This document shows, in pieces, positions 1 through 9,023 of a DNA stretch of 64,000 nt. The notes under the pieces were generated by a model. That model did no database searches. It had not been told where the DNA came from and worked only from the letters and a program-made list of their open reading frames with translations. Origin of the DNA: Massilia sp. PDC64 (GTDB lineage: Bacteria > Pseudomonadota > Gammaproteobacteria > Burkholderiales > Burkholderiaceae_D). Each line of letters begins with the position of its first letter. The first letter of the stretch is position 1. A program made the translations under genes and the position numbers. The DNA is taken from positions 186,001 through 250,000 of the forward strand of contig NZ_FMZS01000001.1 in assembly GCF_900101265.1 (NCBI RefSeq), in the 5' to 3' direction.

Positions 1-554
1 CGTTCAGCACCGGCACGCAGCCGGACGACGTGCGCGCCGAACAGGCGAAGCTGATGGCGGCGGATGCCGTCGTCTTCCAGTTCCCGCTGTGGTGGTTCGG
101 CATGCCGGCCATCATGAAAGGCTGGATCGAGCGCGTGTTCGCGTACGGCCTCGCCTACGGTTATCAAGGCGCGGGCAACCGTTACCGCTACGGCGAAGGC
201 GGCCTCGCGGGCAAGCGCGCCATGCTGTCCGTGACGACGGGCGGGCCGGCCGAGGACTACGGCCCGCGCGGCATCAACGGCCAACTCGACGAACTGCTGT
301 TCCCCATCACGCACGGCACGCTGTTCTTCCCCGGCATGGAGGTGCTGCCCACGTATGCCGTGTACGGCACCGGCCGCATCGACGCCGAGGGTGTCGAGCG
401 CGCGAAAGCCGGCCTGGCGGCGCGCATGCGCACCCTGTTCACCGATGCGCCGATTCCCTACCGGCCGCAGAACGGCGGCGACTATCCGGACCGGCACGTG
501 CTGGCGGACGACGTCGCGCCCGGCGTCACGGGGTTGCGCGCGCATCTGCGCTGA
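1..554 (+). CDS. NAD(P)H quinone oxidoreductase, flavodoxin fold (5' end outside window)
   Basis: The reading frame is open from base 3, so the true start lies upstream of the window; about 183 C-terminal residues are visible. They match the NQO1/MdaB/KefF type of flavodoxin-fold FMN/FAD quinone reductase: the stretch FPLWWFGMPAIMKGWIERVF is the family's flavin/substrate-loop signature, and GKRAMLSVTTGGP follows at the expected spacing. The family transfers two electrons from NAD(P)H to quinones in the cytoplasm and so avoids semiquinone radicals. The exact subfamily (MdaB, KefF-like or YwrO-like) cannot be settled without the N-terminus. The next gene begins 58 bases downstream on the same strand and need not be co-transcribed. 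Confidence 0.85.
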   Translation, partial: FSTGTQPDDVRAEQAKLMAADAVVFQFPLWWFGMPAIMKGWIERVFAYGLAYGYQGAGNRYRYGEGGLAGKRAMLSVTTGGPAEDYGPRGINGQLDELLFPITHGTLFFPGMEVLPTYAVYGTGRIDAEGVERAKAGLAARMRTLFTDAPIPYRPQNGGDYPDRHVLADDVAPGVTGLRAHLR

Positions 555-612
555 GGGGTGCGCGCCCATCGTGGGACAATGGCGGGAACCCATCCACACG
601 AGGAACCCGCCC

Positions 613-1866
613 ATGACCACGACCATGCACAAGATCGCCCTGATCCTGTTCGTGCTCGCCCTGCTGCACACGTTCGCGACGCGCCTGTTCGAAGGCCTGG
701 CGCACCGCCATCCGCGCCACGCCGGCCTGTTCCACCTGCTGGGCGAAGTGGAGGTCGTCTTCGGCTTCTGGGCCTTCGTGCTGATGCTCGCCATGGCCTT
801 CGTCGACGGCAGCGCCGCCGCCATCGACTACGCCGAGTCGCGCCATTACACCGAGCCCCTGTTCGTGTTCGTCGTGATGGTGGTGGCCGCGTCGCGGCCC
901 GTGCTGGAGGCGGCGCGCGCGCTCGTGCGCCTGCTCGCGCGACTGCTGCCGCTGCGCGCGGAAATCGCGCAGACGTGGCTCGGCCTCGCGCTCGTGCCGC
1001 TGGCCGGTTCCCTGATCACGGAACCGGCCGCGATGACCCTGGCCGCGCTGATGCTGGCCCCGTCCGTGTTCCGCGCCGGCATGCCGGAATGGCTGAAATA
1101 CGGGGCGCTGGGCGTCCTGTTCGTCAACGTGTCGATCGGCGGCACCCTGACGTCGTATGCGGCGCCGCCCGTGCTGATGGTGGCCGCGACGTGGGGCTGG
1201 GACAGCGTCCACATGCTGACGCACTTCGGCTGGCGCGCGGCCATCGCCGTGCTGGTCAACGCCAGCGTCGTAACGTACTTGCTGCGCCCGCACCTGCGCC
1301 CGTTCGACATCTCGATCGAGGGCGAGGCCCCCGTGCGCATGCCGCCGCTCGTGACGCTCACCCACCTGGGCGTGCTGACGGCCATCGTGCTGCTGGCCCA
1401 TCATCCCGTGCTGTTCACCGGCATTTTTTTACTATTCCTCGGCATCACCCAGGCCTACCCGCGCTACCAGGACCCGCTGATCCTGAAGGAAGGCCTGCTC
1501 GTCGGCTTCTTCCTCGCCGGCCTCGTCGTGCTGGGCGGGATGCAGCAATGGTGGCTGCAGCCCATCGTCGCGAAGCTGGAGCCGACCGCCCTGTTCTTCG
1601 GCGCGCTGGGCCTCACCGCCATCACGGACAATGCCGCGCTGACCTATCTCGGCTCGTTGATCGCCGGGCTGTCCGAGCGCGCGCAATACATGCTCGTGGC
1701 GGGGGCGGTGGCGGGCGGCGGCCTGACCGTCATCGCCAACGCGCCGAACCCGGCCGGCGTGGCCCTGCTGCGGCGCGGCTTCAACGACGAGTCGATCGGG
1801 GCCGTGGGCCTGCTGCTGGGTGCGCTGGCGCCCACTTGTGCGGCGGCGATGTTGTTCTTGTTGTAA
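613..1866 (+). CDS. putative Na+/H+ antiporter (PF07399-like membrane protein)
   Basis: A 417-residue polytopic inner-membrane protein. Hydrophobic helices run from the N-terminus (IALILFVLALLHTFATRLF) to the extreme C-terminus, about 11-12 in all. The motifs SLITEPAAMTLAALMLAP (near residue 140) and ITDNAALTYLGSLIAGLS (near residue 340) resemble the paired half-helix motifs of ion transporters of the arsenite/Na+ antiporter superfamily and match the putative Na+/H+ antiporter family as I know it. The ATG at 613 is chosen because the longer upstream frame is low-complexity Arg/Pro shadow sequence. Substrate and coupling ion are inferred from family naming only. No neighbour clarifies its role. 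Confidence 0.7.
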   Translation: MTTTMHKIALILFVLALLHTFATRLFEGLAHRHPRHAGLFHLLGEVEVVFGFWAFVLMLAMAFVDGSAAAIDYAESRHYTEPLFVFVVMVVAASRPVLEAARALVRLLARLLPLRAEIAQTWLGLALVPLAGSLITEPAAMTLAALMLAPSVFRAGMPEWLKYGALGVLFVNVSIGGTLTSYAAPPVLMVAATWGWDSVHMLTHFGWRAAIAVLVNASVVTYLLRPHLRPFDISIEGEAPVRMPPLVTLTHLGVLTAIVLLAHHPVLFTGIFLLFLGITQAYPRYQDPLILKEGLLVGFFLAGLVVLGGMQQWWLQPIVAKLEPTALFFGALGLTAITDNAALTYLGSLIAGLSERAQYMLVAGAVAGGGLTVIANAPNPAGVALLRRGFNDESIGAVGLLLGALAPTCAAAMLFLL

Positions 1867-1913
1867 GTTATTGGTCGCAGCGGGGCACTCCGCGTCCCGA
1901 ATCGAGGATAACC

Positions 1914-2366
1914 ATGGATCAAGAACTACTGGTCAGCAAAACGGGCACCATCGAACGCTGCTGCAAGCGTGCCCGCGACGAATACGAAAAGGACCCGACC
2001 ACCTTCGTCGGCGACATCACGCGCCAGGACGCGGCCACCCTGAACGTGATCCGCGCCTGGGAAGCGGCCGTCGAGATGGGCGACCACGTGCTGGCCGCCC
2101 GCGGCCTGGGCCCGGCGCACGACGAGCGCGAAGTCATCACCCTGCTGGCGGACCACGGCTGGATCGAGCCGACATTGGCCGAAGACCTCAAGCGCACGGG
2201 CGAATTCTGCCGCGCCGAATGGGATTACCAGGCCGCGCCGCTGCCCGCGCTGGTGACCATCATCAAGCGGGGGCTGGACGATTTCGAGGTGTATGCACGT
2301 GCGCTGCTGGCCGGCGCCGCCCGGGACGATACCGGAACCATACCGGCCGTCGACGCCGGCGATTAA
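1914..2366 (+). CDS. HepT-like (DUF86) protein lacking the RX4HXY motif
   Basis: A 150-residue, mostly helical protein starting at an ATG with GAGGA 5 bases upstream. It resembles HepT-type toxins (DUF86): the opening TIERCCKRARDEYEKDP, the helix FVGDITRQDAATLNVIRAWE, then MGDHVLAARGLGPAHDEREV are all in the family order. HepT proteins are usually HEPN RNases partnered with the MntA nucleotidyltransferase and carry RX4HXY near the C-terminus. At the equivalent place this protein reads LKRTGEFCRAEWDYQ, so the catalytic Arg and His are not in register. No MntA-like gene lies on either side. It is probably a non-toxic or repurposed HEPN protein. Family assignment is from memory of the pattern. 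Confidence 0.6.
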   Translation: MDQELLVSKTGTIERCCKRARDEYEKDPTTFVGDITRQDAATLNVIRAWEAAVEMGDHVLAARGLGPAHDEREVITLLADHGWIEPTLAEDLKRTGEFCRAEWDYQAAPLPALVTIIKRGLDDFEVYARALLAGAARDDTGTIPAVDAGD

Positions 2367-2444
2367 GCTTCGGTAGCGTCACGCGCAAGTCACAATCCCG
2401 CACTAATCTCCGCACCGTCCGCGCATTGCTCAGCCGCGGATGCC

Positions 2445-2467
2445 ATACCAATCCATACGACTGGTAT
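2445..2467. promoter_or_regulatory. inverted repeat ATACCA-N11-TGGTAT, possible operator
   Basis: A perfect 6-bp inverted repeat (ATACCA at 2445-2450, TGGTAT at 2462-2467) with an 11-bp spacer sits 44 bases before the TonB-receptor start. One-turn spacing of the half-sites would suit a dimeric regulator. No regulator gene is adjacent, so the binding protein is unknown, and chance occurrence is not excluded. Confidence 0.3.
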
Positions 2468-2510
2468 TCCCGCAGCCATTCATCGATGGCATGCGCACTA
2501 CGGAGATTTC

Positions 2511-4988
2511 ATGGGATCGACACGCTTGCAGCAAGCACTTCACGCCGCCTTTCTGGGCGGCTTCACCATTCTCGTCGGCGCGCCATTGCCCCTCCACGCG
2601 CAGGAAGCGGCGGGCGCCGCCGCGCCGGCGCCGGACACGGTCGTCGTGACCGGCACGGCCACGAAACGCAGCAAGGTCAAGGCCAGCTATTCCATCACCA
2701 CCATCGACGAGGAAAGCCTGCGCATGCAGGCGCCGACGTCGGTCACCGAGGCGATGAAGTCCGTGCCCGGGTTCTGGGTCGAGTCGTCCGGCGGCGAGGC
2801 ATCGGGCAATATCCGCGCACGCGGCATCCCGGTCGACGGCTTCGGCTCCGTCACCCTGCTCGAGGACGGCATTCCGGTCCAGCACGACCCGTCGCTCGGC
2901 TACCTGAACGCCGACCAGGCCTTCCGCCTCGACGAAACGATCGACCGCATCGAGGTGGTACGCGGCGGTCCGTCGTCCGTGTTCTATACCAATGCCCCGG
3001 CCGGCGCGATCAACTTCCTGTCGCGTGAACTGCCGGATGCGCCGTCCGGCACGGTCAAGTACACGATCGGCAGCTCGCGCCAGCACCGCGCCGACTTCTG
3101 GTACGCCACGCCGCTGGGCGACGGCTGGCGCGCGGGCGTCGGCGGCTTCTACCGCATCGACAAGGGCGTGCGCTCGCCGGGCTTCCGCGCCAACGACGGC
3201 GGCCAGGTGCGCCTCAAGCTGACCAGGGACATCGACGGCGGCCGCATGACGTTCGACCTGAAGCACCTGGACGACCGCGTCGCCCTGTACCTCGGCATCC
3301 CGATGCGGACCTACGCCGACGGCGTGATCCGCGCCGTGCCCGGCTTCGACGGCAACCACGGCACCATCGCCGGCCCGGACACGCGCAACGTCGACATGAA
3401 GATGGGTAACGGCGGCATCTACCACTTCAACAACGACGAAGGCACGCACGTCAAGCGCACCCAGGCCAGCTTCAACCTGCAGAAGGATTTCGGCGCCGAC
3501 TGGAAGCTGAACGAATCGCTGCGCTATTCGCAGACGGACACCCAGCGCAACGGCGTGTTCCCGAACCAGCTTCTCAGCATCGCCGCCTTCCTCAAGCAAT
3601 CGCAACCGCTGCTCGCCAACGTGCCGGGTGCCACGCAACTGTCGCTGCAATACGCCAACCGCCCCGGCACCGCCTACCCGGGCGACAACGGCCTCATGGT
3701 CGTGGGCGGCCTGCGCGGCGTGACGCTGCCGGTCGACGAATTCGTCAACGACACCCGCCTCACGCGCCGCCTGGACATCGCGGGACAACGCCACGACGTC
3801 ACCGCCGGCTATTACTTTGCCCACTTCAGCCAGGACTTCGACCGCTATTCGTCGAGCGTGCTGCTGGGTGCGCAGAGCCAGGCGCCGCTGCTCGACCTGG
3901 TCGCCAGCGACGCTTCCGGCAAACCGCTGGGCACGATCACGGACCACGGCATCTACGCCTACGGCTACGAATGGGAAAACGCGGGCGGCAAGTCGACCAC
4001 GCATGCGCTGTACCTCGCCGACGAATGGCAGGTCGACGCGCGCCTGCGCCTGGACGGCGGCCTGCGCTGGGAGCGCGTGCAGACGAAGGGCTGGACCGAG
4101 CGCCCGACCTACGTCAACCTGGGCACGCCCGCCACGTCCAAGGTCAGGACCGGCAGCGGCATCTTCGACACCTACGACCACGCCTTCCACAAGCTGGGCT
4201 GGACCTTGGGCGCGAACTACCAGCTGACGCGCGACGCCGGCCTGTTCGGCCGCTGGACCAGCGCGTTCCGCCTGCCGAACCTGAGCTCCTACATCACCAG
4301 CCCGACCGCGGTACCCGTCATCCAGACCATGGATCTCGGTGAGCTGGGCTACAAGTACCGGGGCACGCTGGTCGAGCTGTACCCGACCGTGTTCTACTCG
4401 AAGTACGACAACGTCAGCTACACGAACAACGTGTTCTCGCTGAATAACACGGCGGTCGTCACCCAGACGGGCTATGCGTCGACCCGCACCTACGGGCTCG
4501 AACTCGAGGGCAAGCTCAAGCCGGCCGCATGGGGCGACCTGGGCTTCAACCTGACCTTGCAGCAGCCGCGCTACAAGGGCCTGTCGTACACCGACAAGGT
4601 CAACAACGCGCCGGTGCTGCGCGACTACACGGACAACCAGCTCATCCGCGTACCCAAGGTCAGCGCCCGCATCGTCCCGGGCCTGAACCTGCTGGGCGAC
4701 GCGCTGCGCCTGCAGGCGTCGTGGGAATACGAAGGCAAGCGCTTCGTCGATACCGCCAACAGCGTCGTGCTGCCGGCCTACCGCGTGGTCAACCTGTCGG
4801 CGCGCTACCGCATCGGCGCCGCCTGGACCGCCTACCTGTACGCCGACAACGTCACCAATTCGCTCGGCCTCACGGAAGGCAATCCGCGCGCCGGCGAATT
4901 GCAGAGCGCGGACGCGGGCGCCAACACCTTCATCGCCCGCCCCGTGATCGGCCGCGCCGTGCGCGCCGCACTGAAGTACGACTTCTGA
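2511..4988 (+). CDS. TonB-dependent outer-membrane receptor
   Basis: An 825-residue receptor. Residues 1-30 form a signal peptide ending LPLHA-Q, and DTVVVTG at 42-48 is the TonB-box-like segment. A plug domain of about residues 60-165 carries DRIEVVRGGPSSVFYTNAPA, the usual plug/barrel boundary signature. The rest is a 22-strand-type beta barrel ending in aromatic Phe (LKYDF), as outer-membrane proteins do. Such receptors import siderophores, oligosaccharides or other scarce ligands using the TonB-ExbBD motor. The ligand is not readable from sequence; it lacks an N-terminal signalling extension, so it is not a FecA-type transducer. The ATG has CGGAG 5 bases upstream. The PHP-type hydrolase gene starts only 7 bases after the stop, so the pair is almost certainly one operon and may act on one ligand. 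Confidence 0.9.
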   Translation: MGSTRLQQALHAAFLGGFTILVGAPLPLHAQEAAGAAAPAPDTVVVTGTATKRSKVKASYSITTIDEESLRMQAPTSVTEAMKSVPGFWVESSGGEASGNIRARGIPVDGFGSVTLLEDGIPVQHDPSLGYLNADQAFRLDETIDRIEVVRGGPSSVFYTNAPAGAINFLSRELPDAPSGTVKYTIGSSRQHRADFWYATPLGDGWRAGVGGFYRIDKGVRSPGFRANDGGQVRLKLTRDIDGGRMTFDLKHLDDRVALYLGIPMRTYADGVIRAVPGFDGNHGTIAGPDTRNVDMKMGNGGIYHFNNDEGTHVKRTQASFNLQKDFGADWKLNESLRYSQTDTQRNGVFPNQLLSIAAFLKQSQPLLANVPGATQLSLQYANRPGTAYPGDNGLMVVGGLRGVTLPVDEFVNDTRLTRRLDIAGQRHDVTAGYYFAHFSQDFDRYSSSVLLGAQSQAPLLDLVASDASGKPLGTITDHGIYAYGYEWENAGGKSTTHALYLADEWQVDARLRLDGGLRWERVQTKGWTERPTYVNLGTPATSKVRTGSGIFDTYDHAFHKLGWTLGANYQLTRDAGLFGRWTSAFRLPNLSSYITSPTAVPVIQTMDLGELGYKYRGTLVELYPTVFYSKYDNVSYTNNVFSLNNTAVVTQTGYASTRTYGLELEGKLKPAAWGDLGFNLTLQQPRYKGLSYTDKVNNAPVLRDYTDNQLIRVPKVSARIVPGLNLLGDALRLQASWEYEGKRFVDTANSVVLPAYRVVNLSARYRIGAAWTAYLYADNVTNSLGLTEGNPRAGELQSADAGANTFIARPVIGRAVRAALKYDF

Positions 4989-4995
4989 GGCCTGC

Positions 4996-6453
4996 ATGCG
5001 CAACCTGTTCGCGATACTCGCGCTGGCCGCCGCGTCGTGCGCCGCCGCAGACCAGCCGGACCTGGTGCTGCGCGGCCGCCTGGACGGCGCCGACCACCAG
5101 ACCTACCGCACGGTGCCGATCGCGGTACCGCCCGGCACGCAGCGCCTCACCGTGGCATTCAGCTACGACGGCAAGGAACAGCGCAGCGTGATCGACCTGG
5201 GCCTGCTCGGCCCGGACGGCGCCGTCGTCGGCTGGAGCGGCGGCAACAAGAGCGTGTTCACCGTCAGCGCCGTGGACGCCACGCCGTCGTACCTGCCCAC
5301 GCCCACGCGGGCCGGCACGTGGTCGCTGCTGCTCGGCGTGCCCAACCTGCGCAAGACGGCGCATGCCGACTACACGGCGCGCGTCTGGTTCGGACGCACG
5401 CTCGATGCCGTCGACGAGCCGCCGGTGCTGGCGCCGCCGCTGCGCTCCGGCCCCGGGTGGTATCGCGGCGACCTGCACAGCCACACGGGCCACAGCGATG
5501 GTTCGTGCGCCGCGGACGGCGGCGGCCCCGCCGTGCCCTGCCCGCTGTTCCTGACCGCGCAGGCGGCGGCGCGGCGCGGCCTGGACTTCATCGCCATCAC
5601 GGAACACAACACGGTGGCGCACGCGTCCGAGATCCGCGCGCTGCAGCCGTGGTTCGCACGCACCCTGCTGCTGCCGGGCCGCGAGCTGACCAGTTTCCAG
5701 GGTCATGCCAACCTGTTCGGCACGCTGGCGCCCGTCGACTTCCGCGTCATGGCCGGCCGCCGCGGCTGGAGCGACCTGCTGCGCACCGTGCCGCCCCGCG
5801 CCCTCGTCTCCGTCAACCATCCGGTGCGCCCGTCCGGCGAGGATTGCATGGGCTGCGGCTGGGCCGACCAGGAAGCGCTGCGCCAGGCGCAGGCAATCGA
5901 GGCCGTCAACGGGCGCGATGCCGACACCCCGTATTCCGGCATCCCGTTCTGGCAGGCCGCGCTCGACCGCGGCCTGCGCCTGACGGCGATCGGCGGCAGC
6001 GACAACCACCACGCGGACGCCGCCGACCCGCAGGCCTCGGTCGGCGCGCCGACGACGGTCGTATACGCGCCCGAACTGTCGCAGCCGGCGATCGTGGACG
6101 GCATCCGGGCCGGGCACGTCTTCGTCGACGTGGCCGGCACGCCGGACCGCCTGCTGGCCCTGACGGCCGAGGCGAACGGACACGCCGCCATGATGGGCGA
6201 CGCGCTGGCCGCGCCCGCAGGCACGCCGGTGCGCTTCGCGCTGCAGGTGCGCGCGGCGGCCGGCATGCGGCCGGTCATCCTGGTCGACGGGGTGCCGGGC
6301 GGATGGCTTGCCGACGCGCCCATCGGCGACGGCGACCGCACGCTCGCATTCGCCTGGACGGCGGACGGGAAGCGGCATACGGTCCGGGCGGAAGTGCGGG
6401 ATGCGCAGGGCAAACTCGCATTGCTGGGCAATCCCATCTATATCAGACCCTGA
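4996..6453 (+). CDS. exported CehA/McbA-type PHP-domain metallohydrolase
   Basis: A 485-residue protein with an N-terminal signal peptide (MRNLFAILALAAASCAAA). It has a beta-rich N-terminal domain to about residue 150, then a PHP-type metal site: WYRGDLHSHTGHSDG at 155-169, DFIAITEHNT at 197-206, a conserved SVNHP, and GGSDNHHAD near 334-342. These His/Asp/Glu clusters bind two or three divalent metals in PHP phosphoesterases; CehA and McbA are carbaryl-hydrolysing relatives. The real substrate is likely a periplasmic phospho- or carboxy-ester. It may process the ligand taken up by the receptor encoded 7 bases upstream. Residues from about 375 form a second beta-rich domain. Substrate is unknown. 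Confidence 0.8.
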   Translation: MRNLFAILALAAASCAAADQPDLVLRGRLDGADHQTYRTVPIAVPPGTQRLTVAFSYDGKEQRSVIDLGLLGPDGAVVGWSGGNKSVFTVSAVDATPSYLPTPTRAGTWSLLLGVPNLRKTAHADYTARVWFGRTLDAVDEPPVLAPPLRSGPGWYRGDLHSHTGHSDGSCAADGGGPAVPCPLFLTAQAAARRGLDFIAITEHNTVAHASEIRALQPWFARTLLLPGRELTSFQGHANLFGTLAPVDFRVMAGRRGWSDLLRTVPPRALVSVNHPVRPSGEDCMGCGWADQEALRQAQAIEAVNGRDADTPYSGIPFWQAALDRGLRLTAIGGSDNHHADAADPQASVGAPTTVVYAPELSQPAIVDGIRAGHVFVDVAGTPDRLLALTAEANGHAAMMGDALAAPAGTPVRFALQVRAAAGMRPVILVDGVPGGWLADAPIGDGDRTLAFAWTADGKRHTVRAEVRDAQGKLALLGNPIYIRP

Positions 6454-6570
6454 CGTCCGCGGCCATCCACTCGGTGTCTAACTGGTATCATTCGCGCTTT
6501 CAGGGACCGCGGCCGCCATCCGGCCGCTTCCTGCAAGCAAGCAAGCTTCCACCACGGATACCACAAGAAC

Positions 6571-7155
6571 ATGAGCCAACCGACCAACCTGCCATCCTTC
6601 TGGAGCCGGCTGTCCCTTGCCTTCGGCGCCTTTTTCAAGACCCTGGGCGACGCCGAGTTCGCCGCGCGCGTGCGCGACGACCAGATCGGCCCCATCGCCG
6701 CTCCGGCGCCTGCGCCGAAACCGGCGCCGGCACCCGCCCCTGCACCCGCTCCCGCAGCGGCCCCATTACGCATCGCCACGCCGGACGCCGCCCTGCAACT
6801 GCTGGGCCTCCTGCAGCGCGAAGCCCGCCTGATCGACTTCGCCAACGAAAACATCACGGTCTACGCGGACGCCGACATCGGCGCCGCCGCCCGCCTCGTG
6901 CACGAAGGCTGCGCGCGCGTGCTGCGCGAGCACTTCACCATCGAACCCGTGCGCGGCGAGCTGGAAGGCACGCGCATCACGCTGCCGGAAGGCTTCGACG
7001 CGGCCAGCGTGCGCCTGACCGGCAACGTCGTCGGCAAGGCGCCGTTCACCGGCACCCTGTCGCACCGCGGCTGGCGCGCGCGCGACGTGCGCCTGCCGCA
7101 GCTGGCGGATAAACACGACGCTTCCATCATCGCCCCGGCGGAGGTCGAACTATGA
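6571..7155 (+). CDS. DUF2760 protein, first gene of an Hsp70-like operon
   Basis: A 194-residue cytoplasmic protein with no signal peptide. Residues 1-40 (LSLAFGAFFKTLGDAEFAARVR) are helical. Residues 45-66 are an Ala/Pro repeat (PAPAPKPAP type), a flexible linker. The remainder, ALQLLGLLQREARLIDFANE through LPQLADKHDASIIAPAEVEL, is the conserved DUF2760 domain. The stop overlaps the start of the first Hsp70-like gene in an ATGA arrangement (7152-7155), which implies translational coupling and balanced dosage. Function is not established; its fixed place beside two Hsp70-like proteins suggests a dedicated cochaperone, adaptor or substrate. No J-domain HPD motif or GrpE features are visible. 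Confidence 0.8.
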   Translation: MSQPTNLPSFWSRLSLAFGAFFKTLGDAEFAARVRDDQIGPIAAPAPAPKPAPAPAPAPAPAAAPLRIATPDAALQLLGLLQREARLIDFANENITVYADADIGAAARLVHEGCARVLREHFTIEPVRGELEGTRITLPEGFDAASVRLTGNVVGKAPFTGTLSHRGWRARDVRLPQLADKHDASIIAPAEVEL

Positions 7156-9023
7156 GCGCGCAAATGAGCGACGTGACCAACAACGACGCCCGCTACGCCA
7201 TCGGCATCGACCTGGGCACGACGCACAGCGCGCTGTCGTACGTCGACCTGCAGGCCAGCGACGGCGAAAAGGCCGACCAGGGCGTGCTGGGCATCCCGCA
7301 ACTGAGCGCGCCGGGCACCGTGGAAGCGCTGCCGCTGCTGCCGTCGTTCCTGTACCTGCCGCACCCGGACGAACTGGCGCCGGGAGAACTGGCGCTGCCG
7401 TGGACGAACGGCCAGGCCGCACCCGTCGTGGGCGAGATGGCACGCAGCCGCGGTGCCGGCACGCCGATCCGCCTCGTGTCGTCCGCGAAGAGCTGGCTGA
7501 GCCACCCGAGCGTGGACCGCCGCGCCGCCATCCTGCCGACCGATGCGCCGGAAGAAGTCGAACGCGTCTCCCCGCTGGCGGCATCGACCCGTTACCTCGA
7601 ACACCTGAAAGCCGCGTGGAACGCCGCGCATCCGGACGCGCCGTTCGAACGGCAAGCCGTCACCGTGACGATCCCCGCATCGTTCGACCCGGCCGCGCGC
7701 GAACTGACGGCGGAAGCCGCACGCAGCGCCGGCTACGGCAGCCCGACCCTGCTGGAAGAACCGCAGGCCGCGCTGTACAGCTGGATCCAGGGCAGCGGCG
7801 GCCGCTGGCGCAAGCAGGTGAAAGCGGGCGACATCGTGCTCGTCGTGGACGTGGGCGGCGGCACGAGCGACTTCTCGCTGATCGCCATCCTCGAGCGCGA
7901 CGGCAACCTGGAACCGCACCGCGTCGCCGTCGGCGACCATATCCTGCTGGGCGGCGACAACATGGACCTCGCGCTGGCCCACCTCGTCGCGCGCAAGCTC
8001 CAGGCGAACGGCACGCAACTGGACGCGTGGCAGATGCGCGCCCTCACCTACGCCTGCCGCGGCGCCAAGGAACACCTGCTGGCGGACGCCGACGCGACCA
8101 CGTGGCCCATCGTCGTGCCGAGCCGCGGCTCGAAGCTGATCGGCGGCTCGATCCGCACGGAGCTCACGCGCGAGGAAGTCACGACGTTCATCACGGACGG
8201 CTTCTTCCCCCGCGTGGAAGCCTCCGCGCGCCCGGCGACGCGCACCCGCGCGGGCCTCACGCAGGTGGGCCTGCCGTATGCGCAGGACGCCGCCATCACG
8301 CGCCACCTCGCTGCCTTCCTCGGCCGCCAGGCCGGTGCGACGGCGGAGCTAGAAGGCTTCCAGGGCAAAGTGAACCCGGAACACACGTTCCTGCACCCGA
8401 GCGCCGTGCTGTTCAACGGCGGCGTGTTCAAGTCGGACATCCTCGCCAAGCGCGTGATGGACACCATCAACGACTGGCTGTACATGGAAGGCGCGGAACC
8501 GGCCCGCATGCTGGAAGGCGCGGACCTGGATCTCGCCGTCGCGCGCGGCGCCGCCTACTACGGCTATGCGCGCCGCGGTGGCGGCGTGCGCATCCGCGGC
8601 GGCACGGCCCGCTCGTACTACGTCGGCGTGGAGTCGTCGATGCCCGCCATCCCCGGATTCGAGCCGCCGCTGGAAGCGCTGTGCGTGGCGCCATTCGGCA
8701 TGGAAGAAGGCAGCGAGCTGGAACTGCCGGGCCAGGAATTCGGCCTCGTCGTGGGCGAGCCCGTGCACTTCCGCTTCTTCGGTTCGAGCACCCGTCGCCA
8801 AGACCGCATCGGCGACGTGCTGGAATCATGGAACCCGGACGAGCTGCAGGAATTGAACGAGATCCAGGCGACCCTGCCGGCGGAAGGCCGCACGCCGGGC
8901 GACGTCGTGCAGGTAAAACTGCATGCCGTCGCGACGGAAGCGGGCACGCTGGAACTGGTGGCCGTGGCCCGTGAAGGCCAGCGCTGGAAGGTCGAGTTCG
9001 ACGTCCGCAGCACCGAGCAGTGA
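7152..9023 (+). CDS. Hsp70-like protein with short C-terminus
   Basis: A 623-residue protein with a complete Hsp70-type ATPase: phosphate-1 loop GIDLGTTHSALSY at residues 18-30, conserved SAKSWLSHP carrying the catalytic Lys, LLEEPQAALY carrying the catalytic Glu, phosphate-2 loop DVGGGTSDF at 233-241, and the adenosine motif FNGGVFKSD near 421. The C-terminal third is shorter and unlike the DnaK substrate-binding domain, and no EEVD-like tail is present. It is coupled to the upstream DUF2760 gene by a 4-base overlap and to the downstream Hsp70 gene by another (GTGA). The nucleotide-binding residues look intact, so it should be an active ATPase. It is not DnaK, HscA or classical HscC, and its clients are unknown. 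Confidence 0.88.
   Translation: MSAQMSDVTNNDARYAIGIDLGTTHSALSYVDLQASDGEKADQGVLGIPQLSAPGTVEALPLLPSFLYLPHPDELAPGELALPWTNGQAAPVVGEMARSRGAGTPIRLVSSAKSWLSHPSVDRRAAILPTDAPEEVERVSPLAASTRYLEHLKAAWNAAHPDAPFERQAVTVTIPASFDPAARELTAEAARSAGYGSPTLLEEPQAALYSWIQGSGGRWRKQVKAGDIVLVVDVGGGTSDFSLIAILERDGNLEPHRVAVGDHILLGGDNMDLALAHLVARKLQANGTQLDAWQMRALTYACRGAKEHLLADADATTWPIVVPSRGSKLIGGSIRTELTREEVTTFITDGFFPRVEASARPATRTRAGLTQVGLPYAQDAAITRHLAAFLGRQAGATAELEGFQGKVNPEHTFLHPSAVLFNGGVFKSDILAKRVMDTINDWLYMEGAEPARMLEGADLDLAVARGAAYYGYARRGGGVRIRGGTARSYYVGVESSMPAIPGFEPPLEALCVAPFGMEEGSELELPGQEFGLVVGEPVHFRFFGSSTRRQDRIGDVLESWNPDELQELNEIQATLPAEGRTPGDVVQVKLHAVATEAGTLELVAVAREGQRWKVEFDVRSTEQ

Noticed and set aside
2430..5003. 857-residue open frame on the minus strand opposite the TonB receptor
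   Set aside because: It is a GC-rich shadow with Arg/Ala/Val-rich composition and no domain; the plus-strand receptor has clear signal, plug and barrel features.
6690..6770. Ala/Pro repeat in the DUF2760 gene as a possible CRISPR-like or slippage array
   Set aside because: It is an in-frame coding linker with irregular units and no spacers.
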